Shown in pieces: positions 52,719-64,000 of a DNA stretch of 64,000 nucleotides (within the stretch, counting starts at the first letter, position 1; every line of letters starts with the position of its first letter). The translations under genes were made by a program, and so were the position numbers. Where the stretch lies: NCBI GenBank assembly GCA_033064195.1, contig JARBJD010000322.1:16479-80478 (forward strand), read 5' to 3'. The stretch comes from Blattamonas nauphoetae (Eukaryota > Preaxostyla > Oxymonadida). The notes beneath the pieces are model-generated. The model saw only the letters and a list, made by a program, of their open reading frames with translations. It did no database searches and had not been told where the DNA came from.

Positions 52719-53426
52719 CTACGACGAAGGCAGTTTGTCGATCTCCTCATATCGGGGAGGATATATTGGGAAAACGATGAAGCAATTCTCGTTCGTTGCG
52801 TCCGTAATCATGTCGAAGAGATCCTGTGGCCGAGGCTGAGGGTAGGCCCGAGGAACTGGAGGGTCAATGCAGACTGCTCCTTCAGACAAGATGAATCGAC
52901 GAATTATCCCATCTGCGTAGTCAACCCAGACGTCTCTCACATAGACTGGGCTTGTCTCACCTCCATTATCGATGATTGGAACATCAACAATTCGTTGGCG
53001 TGTTCGTTGAACATAGTTCAGGATGTCAATATTCGTCTTGTTGAACGGTTTTGAGGTCTTTCGAGTTCGGGCGGTTATTGATGCTTTTTCCCGTTCAAAT
53101 GGTGTGTAGATCACATTCAGAGGGCAGATGCGTCCGCCTTCTTTCGGCCAATTCACAAGGAAATTGTTCACTGGAGTCGTTTCATCGCATCTGCACCCAT
53201 GAACTTGTACTTCATTTATCCAGTCCTGCTCTTCTTTTAGCAGACTCTCGGTATTCCCATCTCGGGGAGGATAGATCGGGAAAACGATGAAGCAATTCTC
53301 GTTGTCGAGTCCGTATTTGTCCCAATCATTTCGAGAGAGTGTAGTTTTCACGAGTTCAAATCTCTCTTCGCGAGGGATAGTATTGATTGCTTTGTGGATT
53401 TCCTCCTTCAACTCCTTGAATGTCAC
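52719..53426 (-). CDS. Best-preserved repeat-unit ORF, 235 aa, unknown function
   Basis: This is the longest undisturbed minus-strand frame in the array. It begins MTFKELKEEIHKAINTIPRE and contains YGLDNENCFIVFPIYPPRDG, a middle part with DETTPVNNFLVNWP, then ADGIIRRFILSEGAVCIDPP, QPRPQDLFD and a second NENCFIVFPIYPPRYEE. It reads as a soluble alpha/beta protein with an internal repeat. Other units carry the same frame broken by one-base differences (for example in C or G runs at the site of CTCCTCAT and CCAGGGG). The first codon is uncertain, because in unit 1 (50960) the frame extends upstream through QRKIEVLSNV. No known family recognised. Confidence 0.45.
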   Translation of the reverse strand: MTFKELKEEIHKAINTIPREERFELVKTTLSRNDWDKYGLDNENCFIVFPIYPPRDGNTESLLKEEQDWINEVQVHGCRCDETTPVNNFLVNWPKEGGRICPLNVIYTPFEREKASITARTRKTSKPFNKTNIDILNYVQRTRQRIVDVPIIDNGGETSPVYVRDVWVDYADGIIRRFILSEGAVCIDPPVPRAYPQPRPQDLFDMITDATNENCFIVFPIYPPRYEEIDKLPSS

Positions 53427-56400
53427 GTTGATAGGACTTCAATTTTACGCTGCACTGGTGTCTGGCCAGGGGGACTTCAATTTGGCCCTGAACCAATGCT
53501 GGTATCGACAGGACTTGAATTTGAAACTGTCCGAGGTGGTTTATGGTATAGGAAATCCTGATGCGACGGGCAGGATGTGAATCTTCCTCGAGGATACCTG
53601 TTTGGATAGTTTATCTGCACAAATGTCGCGTTAGGTTGGATTTCCTATACAATCAATCGCCATGGACAGTTTCAAGTTCAAGTCCCATCGAACCCTGCAT
53701 TAGTTCAGGACCAAATTGAAATCCATCCTGACCCGACACTCGGGTAGCATCAAATATGAACTCGACAACCAGAACAGATCACTCAACAGGCAGTTTCCTC
53801 AGGACGACCCCTCAACCTAGACCACAGGCTCTAATCGACAAGATGACTCCCGCAAAACAAATGAATTGGATAGAAAACGTTCAAGTTCATGGCTGCAGAT
53901 GGGATAATTCATCGATTCATCTCGTCTGAAGAGGCAATCAGCATTGACACTCCAGTTCCTCAAGCTATCTACGACGAAGGCAGTTTGTCGATCTCCTCAT
54001 ATCGGGGAGGATATATTGGGAAAACGATGAAGCAATTCTCGTTCGTTGCGTCCGTAATCATGTCGAAGAGATCCTGTGGCCGAGGCTGAGGGTAGGCCCG
54101 AGGAACTGGAGGGTCAATGCAGACTGCTCCTTCAGACAAGATGAATCGACGAATTATCCCATCTGCGTAGTCAACCCAGACGTCTCTCACATAGACTGGG
54201 CTTGTCTCACCTCCATTATCGATGATTGGAACATCAACAATTCGTTGGCGTGTTCGTTGAACATAGTTCAGGATGTCAATATTCGTCTTGTTGAACGGTT
54301 TTGAGGTCTTTCGAGTTCGGGCGGTTATTGATGCTTTTCCCGTTCAAATGGTGTGTAGATCACATTCAGAGGGCAGATGCGTCCGCCTTCTTCGGCCAAT
54401 TCACAAGGAAATTGTTCACTGGAGTCGTTTCATCGCATCTGCACCCATGAACTTGTACTTCATTTATCCAGTCCTGCTCTTCTTTAGCAGACTCTCGGTA
54501 TTCCCATCTCGGGAGGATAGATCGGGAAAACGATGAAGCAATTCTCGTTGTCGAGTCCGTATTTGTCCCAATCATTTCGAGAGAGTGTAGTTTTCACGAG
54601 TTCAAATCTCTCTTCGCGAGGGATAGTATTGATTGCTTTGTGGATTTCCTCCTTCAACTCCTTGAATGTCACGTTGATAGGACTTCAATTTTACGCTGCA
54701 CTGGTGTTCAACAGGGGGACTTCAATTTGGCCCTGAACCAATGCTGGTATCGACAGGACTTGAATTTGAAACTGTCCGAGGTGGTTTATGGTATAGGAAA
54801 CTCTGATGCGACGGGCAGGATGTGAATCTTCCTCGAGGATACCTGTTTGGATAGTTTATCTGCACAAATGTCGTTAGGTTGGATTTCCTATACAATCAAT
54901 CGCCATGGACAGTTTCAAGTTCAAGTCCCATCGAACCCTGCATTAGTTCAGGACCAAATTGAAATCCATCCTGACCCGACACTCGGGTAGCATCAAATAT
55001 GAACTCGACAACCAGAACAGATCACTCAACAGGCAGTTTCCCTCAGGACGACCCCTCAACCTAGACCACAGGCTCTAATCGACAAGATGACTCCCGCAAA
55101 ACAAATGAATTGGATAGAAAACGTTCAAGTTCATGGCTGCAGATGGGATAATTCATCGATTCATCTCGTCTGAAGAGGCAATCAGCATTGACACTCCAGT
55201 TCCTCAAGCTATCTACGACGAAGGCAGTTTGTCGATCTCCTCATATCGGGGAGGATATATTGGGAAAACGATGAAGCAATTCTCGTTCGTTGCGTCCGTA
55301 ATCATGTCGAAGAGATCCTGTGGCCGAGGCTGAGGGTAGGCCCGAGGAACTGGAGGGTCAATGCAGACTGCTCCTTCAGACAAGATGAATCGACGAATTA
55401 TCCCATCTGCGTAGTCAACCCAGACGTCTCTCACATAGACTGGGCTTGTCTCACCTCCATTATCGATGATTGGAACATCAACAATTCGTTGGCGTGTTCG
55501 TTGAACATAGTTCAGGATGTCAATATTCGTCTTGTTGAACGGTTTTGAGGTCTTTCGAGTTCGGGCGGTTATTGATGCTTTTCCCGTTCAAATGGTGTAG
55601 ATCACATTCAGAGGGCAGATGCGTCCGCCTTCTTTCGGCCAATTCACAAGGAAATTGTTCACTGGAGTCGTTTCATCGCATCTGCACCCATGAACTTGTA
55701 CTTCATTTATCCAGTCCTGCTCTTCTTTAGCAGACTCTCGGTATTCCCATCTCGGGGGAGGATAGATCGGGAAAACGATGAAGCAATTCTCGTTGTCGAG
55801 TCCGTATTTGTCCCAATCATTTCGAGAGAGTGTAGTTTTCACGAGTTCAAATCTCTCGCGAGGGATAGTATTGATTGCTTTGTGGATTTCCTCCTTCAAC
55901 TCCCTTTGAATGTCACGTTGATAGGACTTCAATTTTACGCTGCACTGGTGTCTGGCCAGGGGACTTCAATTTGGCCCTGAACCAATGCTGGTATCGACAG
56001 GACTTGAATTTGAAACTGTCCGAGGTGGTTTATGGTATAGGAAATCCTGATGCGACGGGCAGGATGTGAATCTTCCTCGAGGATACCTGTTTGGATAGTT
56101 TATCTGCACAAATGTCGCGTTAGGTTGGATTTCCTATACAATCAATCGCCATGGACAGTTTCAAGTTCAAGTCCCATCGAACCCTGCATTAGTTCAGGAC
56201 CAAATTGAAATCCATCCTGACCCGACACTCGGGTAGCATCAAATATGAACTCGACAACCAGAACAGATCACTCAACAGGCAGTTTCAGGACGACCCTCAA
56301 CCTAGACCACAGGCTCTAATCGACAAGATGACTCCCGCAAACAAATGAATTGGATAGAAAACGTTCAAGTTCATGGCTGCAGATGGGATAATTCATCGAT

Positions 56401-59400
56401 TCATCTCGTCTGAAGAGGCAATCAGCATTGACACTCCAGTTCCCTGCCATCTACGACGAAGGCAGTTTGTCGATCTCCCTCATATCGGGGAGGATATATT
56501 GGGAAAACGATGAAGCAATTCTCGTTCGTTGCGTCCGTAATCATGTCGAAGAGATCCTGTGGCCGAGGCTGAGGGTAGGCCCGAGGAACTGGAGGGTCAA
56601 TGCAGACTGCTCCTTCAGACAAGATGAATCGACGAATTATCCCATCTGCGTAGTCAACCCAGACGTCTCTCACATAGACTGGGCTTGTCTCACCTCCATT
56701 ATCGATGATTGGAACATCAACAATTCGTTGGCGTGTTCGTTGAACATAGTTCAGGATGTCAATATTCGTCTTGTTGAACGGTTTTGAGGTCTTTCGAGTT
56801 CGGGCGGTTATTGATGCTTTTCCCGTTCAAATGGTGTGTAGATCACATTCAGAGGGCAGATGCGTCCGCCTTCTTCGGCCAATTCACAAGGAAATTGTTC
56901 ACTGGAGTCGTTTCATCGCATCTGCACCCATGAACTTGTACTTCATTTATCCAGTCCTGCTCTTCTTTAGCAGACTCTCGGTATTCCCATCTCGGGGGAG
57001 GATAGATCGGGAAAACGATGAAGCAATTCCTCGTTGTCGAGTCCGTATTTGTCCCAATCATTTCGAGAGAGTGTAGTTTTCACGAGTTCAAATCTCTTCG
57101 AGGGATAGTATTGATTGCTTTGTGGATTTCCTCCTTCAACTCCCCTTTTGAATGTCACGTTGATAGGACTTCAATTTTACGCTGCACTGGTGTCTGGCCA
57201 GGGGACTTCAATTTGGCCCCTGAACCAATGCTGGTATCGACAGGACTTGAATTTGAAACTGTCCGAGGTGGTTTATGGTATAGGAAATCCTGATGCGACG
57301 GGCAGGATGTGAATCTTCCTCGAGGATACCTGTTTGGATAGTTTATCTGCACAAATGTCGCGTTAGGTTGGATTTCCTATACAATCAATCGCCATGGACA
57401 GTTTCAAGTTCAAGTCCCATCGAACCCTGCATTAGTTCAGGACCAAATTGAAATCCATCCTGACCCGACACTCGGGTAGCATCAAATATGAACTCGACAA
57501 CCAGAACAGATCACTCAACAGGCAGTTTCAGGACGACCCTCAACCTATGACCACAGGCTCTAATCGACAAGATGACTTACAAACAAAATGAATTATGAAA
57601 ACGTTCGTTCAAGTTCATGGCTGCAGATGGGATAATTCATCGATTCATCTCGTCTGAAGAGGCAATCAGCATTGACACTCCAGTTCCTCAAGCTATCTAC
57701 GACGAAGGCAGTTTGTCGATCTCCCTCATATCGGGGAGGATATATTGGGAAAACGATGAAGCAATTCTCGTTCGTTGCGTCCGTAATCATGTCGAAGAGA
57801 TCCTGTGGCCGAGGCTGAGGGTAGGCCCGAGGAACTGGAGGGTCAATGCAGACTGCTCCTTCAGACAAGATGAATCGACGAATTATCCCATCTGCGTAGT
57901 CAACCCAGACGTCTCTCACATAGACTGGGCTTTGTCTCACCTCCATTATCGATGATTGAACATCAACAATTCGTTGGCGTTCAAGCTGAACATAGTTCAG
58001 GATGTCAATATTCGTCTTGTTGAACGGTTTTGAGGTCTTCGAGTTCGGGCGGTTATTGATGCTTTTCCCGTTCAAATGGTAGATCACATTCAGAGGGCAG
58101 ATGCGTCCGCCTTCTTCGGCCAATTCACAAGGAAATTGTTCACTGGAGTCGTTTCATCGCATCTGCACCCATGAACTTGTACTTCATTTATCCAGTCCTG
58201 CTCTTCTTTTAGCAGACTCTCGGTATTCCCATCGGGGAGGATAGATCGGGAAAACGATGAAGCAATTCTCGTTGTCGAGTCCGTATTTGTCCCAATCATT
58301 TCGAGAGAGTGTAGTTTTCACGAGTTCAAATCTCTTCGCGAGGGATAGTATTGATTGCTTTGTGGATTTCCTCCTTCAACTCCTTGAATGTCACGTTAGA
58401 TAGGACTTCAATTTTACGCTGCACTGGTGTCTGGTCAGGACTTGTTCTGAACCAATGCTGGTATCGACAGGACTTGAATTTGAAACTGTCCGAGGTGGTT
58501 TATGGTATAGGAAATCCTGATGCGACGGGCAGGATGTGAATCTTCCTCGAGGATACCTGTTTGGATAGTTTATCTGCACAAATGTCGCGTTAGGTTGATT
58601 TCCTATACAATCAATCGCCATGGACAGTTTCAAGTTCAAGTCCCATCGAACCCTGCATTAGTTCAGGACCAAATTGAAATCCATCCTGACCCGACACTCG
58701 GGTAGCATCAAATATGAACTCGACAACCAGAACAGATCACTCAACAGGCAGTTTCAGGACGACCTCAACCTAGACCACAGGCTCTAATCGACAAGATGAC
58801 TCCCGCAAACAAATGAATTGGATAGAAAACGTTCAAGTTCATGGCTGCAGATGGATAATTCATCGATTCATCTCGTCTGAAGAGGCAATCAGCATTGACA
58901 CTCCAGTTCCTCAAGCTATCTACGACGAAGGCAGTTTGTCGATCTCCCTCATATCGGGGAGGATATATTGGGAAAACGATGAAGCAATTCTCGTTCGTTG
59001 CGTCCGTAATCATGTCGAAGAGATCCTGTGGCCGAGGCTGAGGGTAGGCCCGAGGAACTGGAGGGTCAATGCAGACTGCTCCTTCAGACAAGATGAATCG
59101 ACGAATTATCCCATCTGCGTAGTCAACCCAGACGTCTCACATAGACTGGGCTTGTCTCACCTCCATTATCGATGATTGGAACATCAACAATTCGTTGGCG
59201 TGTTCGTTGAACATAGTTCAGGATGTCAATATTCGTCTTGTTGAACGGTTTTGAGGTCTTTCGAGTTCGGGCGGTTATTGATGCTTTTCCCGTTCAAATG
59301 GTGTGTAGATCACATTCAGAGGGCAGATGCGTCCGCCTCTTCGGCCAATTCACAAGGAAATTGTTCACTGGAGTCGTTTCATCGCATCTGCACCCATGAA

Positions 59401-62400
59401 CTTGTACTTCATTTATCCAGTGCTCTTCTTTTTAGCAGACTCTCGGTATTCCCATATCGGGGAGGATAGATCGGGAAAACGATGAAGCAATTCTCGTTGT
59501 CGAGTCCGTATTTGTCCCAATCATTTCGAGAGAGTGTAGTTTTCACGAGTTCAAATCTCTTCGCGAGGGATAGTATTGATTGCTTTGTGGATTTCCTCCT
59601 TCAACTCCTTGAATGTCACGTTGATAGGACTTCAATTTTACGCTGCACTGGTGTCTGGCCAGGGGATCTGGCCCTGAACCAATGCTGGTATCGACAGGAC
59701 TTGAATTTGAAACTGTCCGAGGTGGTTTATGGTATAGGAAATCCTGATGCGACGGGCAGGATGTGAATCTTCCTCGAGGATACCTGTTTGATAGTTTATC
59801 TGCACAAATGTCGCGTTAGGTTGGATTTCCTATACAATCAATCGCCATGGACAGTTTCAAGTTCAAGTCCCATCGAACCCTGCATTAGTTCAGGACCAAA
59901 TTGAAATCCATCCTGACCTGACACTCGGGTAGCATCAAATATGAACTCGACAACCAGAACAGATCACTCAACAGGCAGTTTCCTCAGGACGACCCTCAAC
60001 CTAGACCACAGGCTCTAATCGACAAGATGACTCCTGCAAACAAATGAATTGATAGAAAACGTTCAAGTTCATGGCTGCAGATGGGATAATTCATCGATTC
60101 ATCTCGTCTGAAGAGGCAATCAGCATTGACACTCCAGCTCCTCGGCCATCTACGACGAAGGCAGTTTGTCGATCTCCTCATATCGGGGAGGATATATTGG
60201 GAAAACGATGAAGCAATTTCGTTCGTTGCGTCCGTAATCATGTCGAAGAGATCCTGTGGCCGAGGCTGAGGGTAGGCCCGAGGAACTGGAGGGTCAATGC
60301 AGACTGCTCCTTCAGACAAGATGAATCGACGAATTATCCCATCTGCGTAGTCAACCCAGACGTCTCTCACATAGACTGGGCTTGTCTCACCTCCATTATC
60401 GATGATTGGAACATCAACAATTCGTTGGCGTGTTCGTTGAACATAGTTCAGGATGTCAATATTCGTCTTGTTGAACGGTTTTGAGGTCTCTTCGAGTTCG
60501 GGCGGTTATTGATGCTTTTCCCGTTCAAATGGTGTGTAGATCACATTCAGAGGGCAGATGCGTCCGCCTTCTTCGGCCAATTCACAAGGAAATTGTTCAC
60601 TGGAGTCGTTTCATCGCATCTGCACCCATGAACTTGTACTTCATTTATCCAGTCCTGCTCTTCTTTAGCAGACTCTCGGTATTCCCATATCGGGGAGGAT
60701 AGATCGGGAAAACGATGAAGCAATTCTCGTTGTCGAGTCCGTATTTGTCCCAACTACTGAGAGTGTAGCTTACGAGTTCAAATCTCTTCGCGAGGGATAG
60801 TATTGATTGCTTTGTGGATTTCCTCCTTCAACTCCTTGAATGTCACGTTAGATAGGACTTCAACCTACGCTGCACTGGTGTCTGGCCAGGGGACTTCAAT
60901 TTGGCCCTGAACCAATGCTGGTATCGACAGGACTTGAATTTGAAACTGTCCGAGGTGGTTTATGGTATAGGAAATCCTGATGCGACGGGCAGGATGTGAA
61001 TCTTCCTCGAGGATACCTGTTTGATAGTTTATCTGCACAAATGTCGCGTTAGGTTGGATTTCTATACAATCAATCGCCATGGACAGTTTCAAGTTCAAGT
61101 CCCATCGAACCCTGCATTAGTTCAGGACCCGAAATCCATCTCCTGACTCGGATAATCAAATATGAACTCGACAACCAGAACAGATCACTCAACAGGCAGT
61201 TTCAGGACGACCCTCAACCTAGACCACAGGCTCTAATCGACAAGATGACTCTGCAAAACAAAATAGAAAACGTTGGTTTGGCTGCAGATGGGATAATTCA
61301 TCGATTCATCTCGTCTGAAGAGGCAATCAGCATTGACACTCCAGTTCCTCAAGCTATCTACGACGAAGGCAGTTTGTCGATCTCCCCATATCGGGGAGGA
61401 TAGATTCGGGAAACGATGAAGCAATTCTCGTTCGTTGCGTCCGTAATCATGTCGAAGAGATCCTGTGGCCGAGGCTGAGGGTAGGCCCGAGGAACTGGAG
61501 GGTCAATGCAGACTGCTCCTTCAGACAAGATGAATCGACGAATTATCCCATCTGCGTAGTCAACCCAGACGTCTCTCACATAGACTGGGCTTGTCTCACT
61601 CCATTATCGATGATTGGAACATCAACAATTCGTTGGCGTTCGTTGAACATAGTTCAGGATGTCAATATTCGTCTTGTTGAACGGTTTTGAGGTCTTCGAG
61701 TTCGGGCGGTTATTGATGCTTTTCCCGTTCAAATGGTGTGTAGATCACATTCAGAGGGCAGATGCGTCCGCCTTCTCGGCCAATCTCACAAGGAACACTG
61801 GAGTCGTTTCATCGCATCTGCACCCATGAACTTGTACTTCATTTATCCAGTCCTGCTCTTCTTTAGCAGACTCTCGGTATTCCGGGGAGGATAGATCGGA
61901 TGAAGCAATTCTCGTTGTCGAGTCCGTATTTGTCCCAATCATTTCGAGAGAGTGTAGTTTTTCACGAGTTCAAATCTCTTCGCGAGGGATAGTATTGATT
62001 GCTTTGTGGATTTCCTCCTTCAACTCCTTGAATGTCACGTTAGATAGGACTTCAATTTTACGCTGCACTGGTGTCTGGCCAGGGGACTTCAATTGGCCCC
62101 GAACCAATGCTGGTATCGACAGGACTTGAATTTGAAACTGTCCGAGGTGGTTTATGGTATAGGAAACCTGATGCGACGGGCAGGATGTGAATCTTCCTCG
62201 AGGATACCTGTTTGATAGTTTATCTGCACAAATGTCGCGTTAGGTTGGATTTCTATACAATCAATCGCCATGGACAGTTTCAAGTTCAAGTCCCATCGAA
62301 CCCTGCATTAGTTCAGGACCAAATTGAAATCCATCCTGACCCGACACTCGGGTAGCATCAAATATGAACTCGACAACCAGAACAGATCACTCAACAGGCA

Positions 62401-64000
62401 GTTTCTAGGACGACCTCAACCTAGACCACAGGCTCTAATCGACAAGATGACTCCGCAAACAAATGAATTGATAGAAAACGTCAAGTTCATGGCTGCAGAT
62501 GGGATAATTCATCGATTCATCTCGTCTGAAGAGGCAATCAGCATTGACACTCCAGTTCCTCAAGCCATCTACGACGAAGGCAGTTTGTCGATCTCCCTCA
62601 ATGGGGAGGATATATTGGGAAAACGATGAAGCAATTCTCGTTCGTTGCGTCCGTAATCATGTCGAAGAGATCCTGTGGCCGAGGCTGAGGGTAGGCCCGA
62701 GGAACTGGAGGGTCAATGCAGACTGCTCCTTCAGACAAGATGAATCGACGAATTATCCCATCTGCGTAGTCAACCCAGACGTCTCACATAGACTGGGCTT
62801 GTCTCACCTCCATTATCGATGATTGGAACATCAACAATTCGTTGGCGTGTTCGTTGAACATAGTTCAGGATGTCAATATTCGTCTTGTTGAACGGTTTTG
62901 AGGTCTTCGAGTTCGCGGTTATTGATGCTTTTCCCGTTCAAATGGTGTGTAGATCACATTCAGAGGGCAGATGCGTCCGCCTTCTTCGGCCAATTCACAA
63001 GGAAATTGTTCACTGGAGTCGTTTCATCGCATCTGCACCCATGAACTTGTACTTCATTTATCCAGTCCTGCTCTTTCTTTTAGTAGACTCTCGGTATTCC
63101 CATATCGGGGAGGATAGATCGGGAAAACGATGAAGCAATTCTCGTTGTCGAGTCCGTATTTGTCCCAATCATTCTGAGAGTGTAGTTTCACGAGTTCAAA
63201 TCTCTCGCGAGGGATAGTATTGATTGCTTTGTGGATTTCCTCCTTCAACCCTTGAATGTCACGTTAGATAGGGACTTCAATTTTTACGCTGCACTGGTGT
63301 CTGGCCAGGGGACTTCAATTCCAATCTGAACCAATGCTGGTATCGACAGGACTTGAATTTGAAACTGTCCGAGGTGGTTTATGGTATAGGAAATCCTGAT
63401 GCGACGGGCAGGATGAATCTTCCTCGAGGATACCTGTTTGATAGTTTATCTGTCGCGTTAGGTTGGATTTCCCATACAAATCAATCGCCATGGACAGTTT
63501 CAAGTTCAAGTCCCATCGAACCCTGCATTAGTTCACAGGACCAAATTGTCCATCCTGGACCCGACACTCGGGTAGCATCAAATATGAACTCGACAAACTG
63601 TGAGAACAGATCACTCAACAGGCAGTTTGTGACGACCTCAACCTAGACCACAGGCTCTAATCGACAAGATGACTCCCCAAACAAAACAAATGAATTGATA
63701 TAGAAAACGTTCAAAGTTCATGGCTGCAGATGGATAATTCATCGATTCATCTCGTCTGAAGAGGCAATCAGCATTGACACTCCAGTTCCTGCCATCTACG
63801 ACGAAGGCAGTTTGTCGATCCCCTCATATCGGGGAGTGGCATGTTCAGGATGAAGCAATTCTCGTTCGTTGCGTCCGTAATCATGTCGAAGAGATCCTGC
63901 GGCCGAGGCTGAGGGTAGGCCCGAGGAACTGGAGGGTCAATGCAGACTGCCCTTCCAGACAAGATGAATCGACGAATTATCCCATCTGCGTAGTCAACCC

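Larger units (their letters stand above)
50712..64000. repeat. Tandem array of about 10.6 units of 1.2-1.25 kb, continuing past the window
   Basis: The marker TACTTCATTTATCCAG falls at 50712, 51960, 53208, 54456, 55699, 56939, 58180, 59405 (TCCAG only partly continued), 60637, 61835 and 63050. The spacings are 1248, 1248, 1248, 1243, 1240, 1241, 1225, 1232, 1198 and 1215. Units are nearly identical apart from small indels, which accumulate to the right. The left edge is sharp at about 50712; the right edge is outside the window. Each unit encodes the peptide NENCFIVFPIYPP twice on the minus strand, so the unit itself holds two diverged direct half-repeats. It also holds two inverted pairs. 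Confidence 0.95.

Noticed and set aside
50712-64000. CRISPR array or ribosomal DNA array
   Set aside because: Units of 1.2 kb with internal repeats and no short direct repeat-spacer pattern exclude CRISPR. No rRNA-like conserved sequence was recognised.

Overview
This is eukaryotic nuclear DNA from a compact-genome protist. Genes are closely spaced and carry short GT-AG introns, about 29 to 73 nt in the models I could fix. TAA, TAG and TGA all end long reading frames, so the standard code applies. My best guess is a metamonad of the oxymonad group (Blattamonas-like). That rests on the short introns, the standard code and an ARM-like helical repeat gene family that I recall from such genomes; no search was run. 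Layout: 1-243 is the end of an unidentified gene. 285-5303 is a nested mobile element. An outer element has imperfect terminal inverted repeats (TIRs), a perfect 8-bp target duplication (ATTTTTAA) and RNA polymerase III-type A and B boxes. A complete DIRS-type tyrosine-recombinase retrotransposon (461-4985) sits inside it, with inverted terminal repeats, an internal complementary region, gag, RT/RNase H and recombinase. 5399-22066 is a gene-dense housekeeping block: a PDK1-like kinase (6 exons), a FrnE/DsbA-type oxidoreductase (3 exons), a coiled-coil protein (3 exons), a 1470-aa charged coiled-coil protein, the RNA polymerase subunit RPB5 on the minus strand (6 exons), an FG nucleoporin, and a WW-WW-MyTH4-RhoGAP protein with ARHGAP39 architecture (4 exons). 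22184-38500 holds four tandem copies of a large family-specific gene. Copies 1-3 are broken by nonsense or frameshift changes and copy 4 (945 aa) is intact. Each duplicated unit carries the 3' tail of the RhoGAP gene and antisense gene debris. The first spacer is interrupted by a 901-bp non-autonomous hAT element with an 8-bp target duplication. 38-40.4 kb is a decayed minus-strand gene. 41501-43888 is an intact hAT transposase gene, followed by a 44-bp minisatellite and a broken minus-strand surface-protein-like gene (44.8-46.3 kb). 46.3-50.7 kb is gene-poor and holds diverged repeats. From 50712 to the window end lies a tandem array of about 10.6 units of 1248 bp. Each unit contains two pairs of inverted homologous segments, and the units become progressively shorter and more indel-ridden towards the right edge. 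The gene functions are mostly independent: lipid-second-messenger signalling, Rho signalling, transcription and nuclear pore. The main interest lies in the nested DIRS/TIR element, the mosaic tandem gene family and the inverted-homology array.
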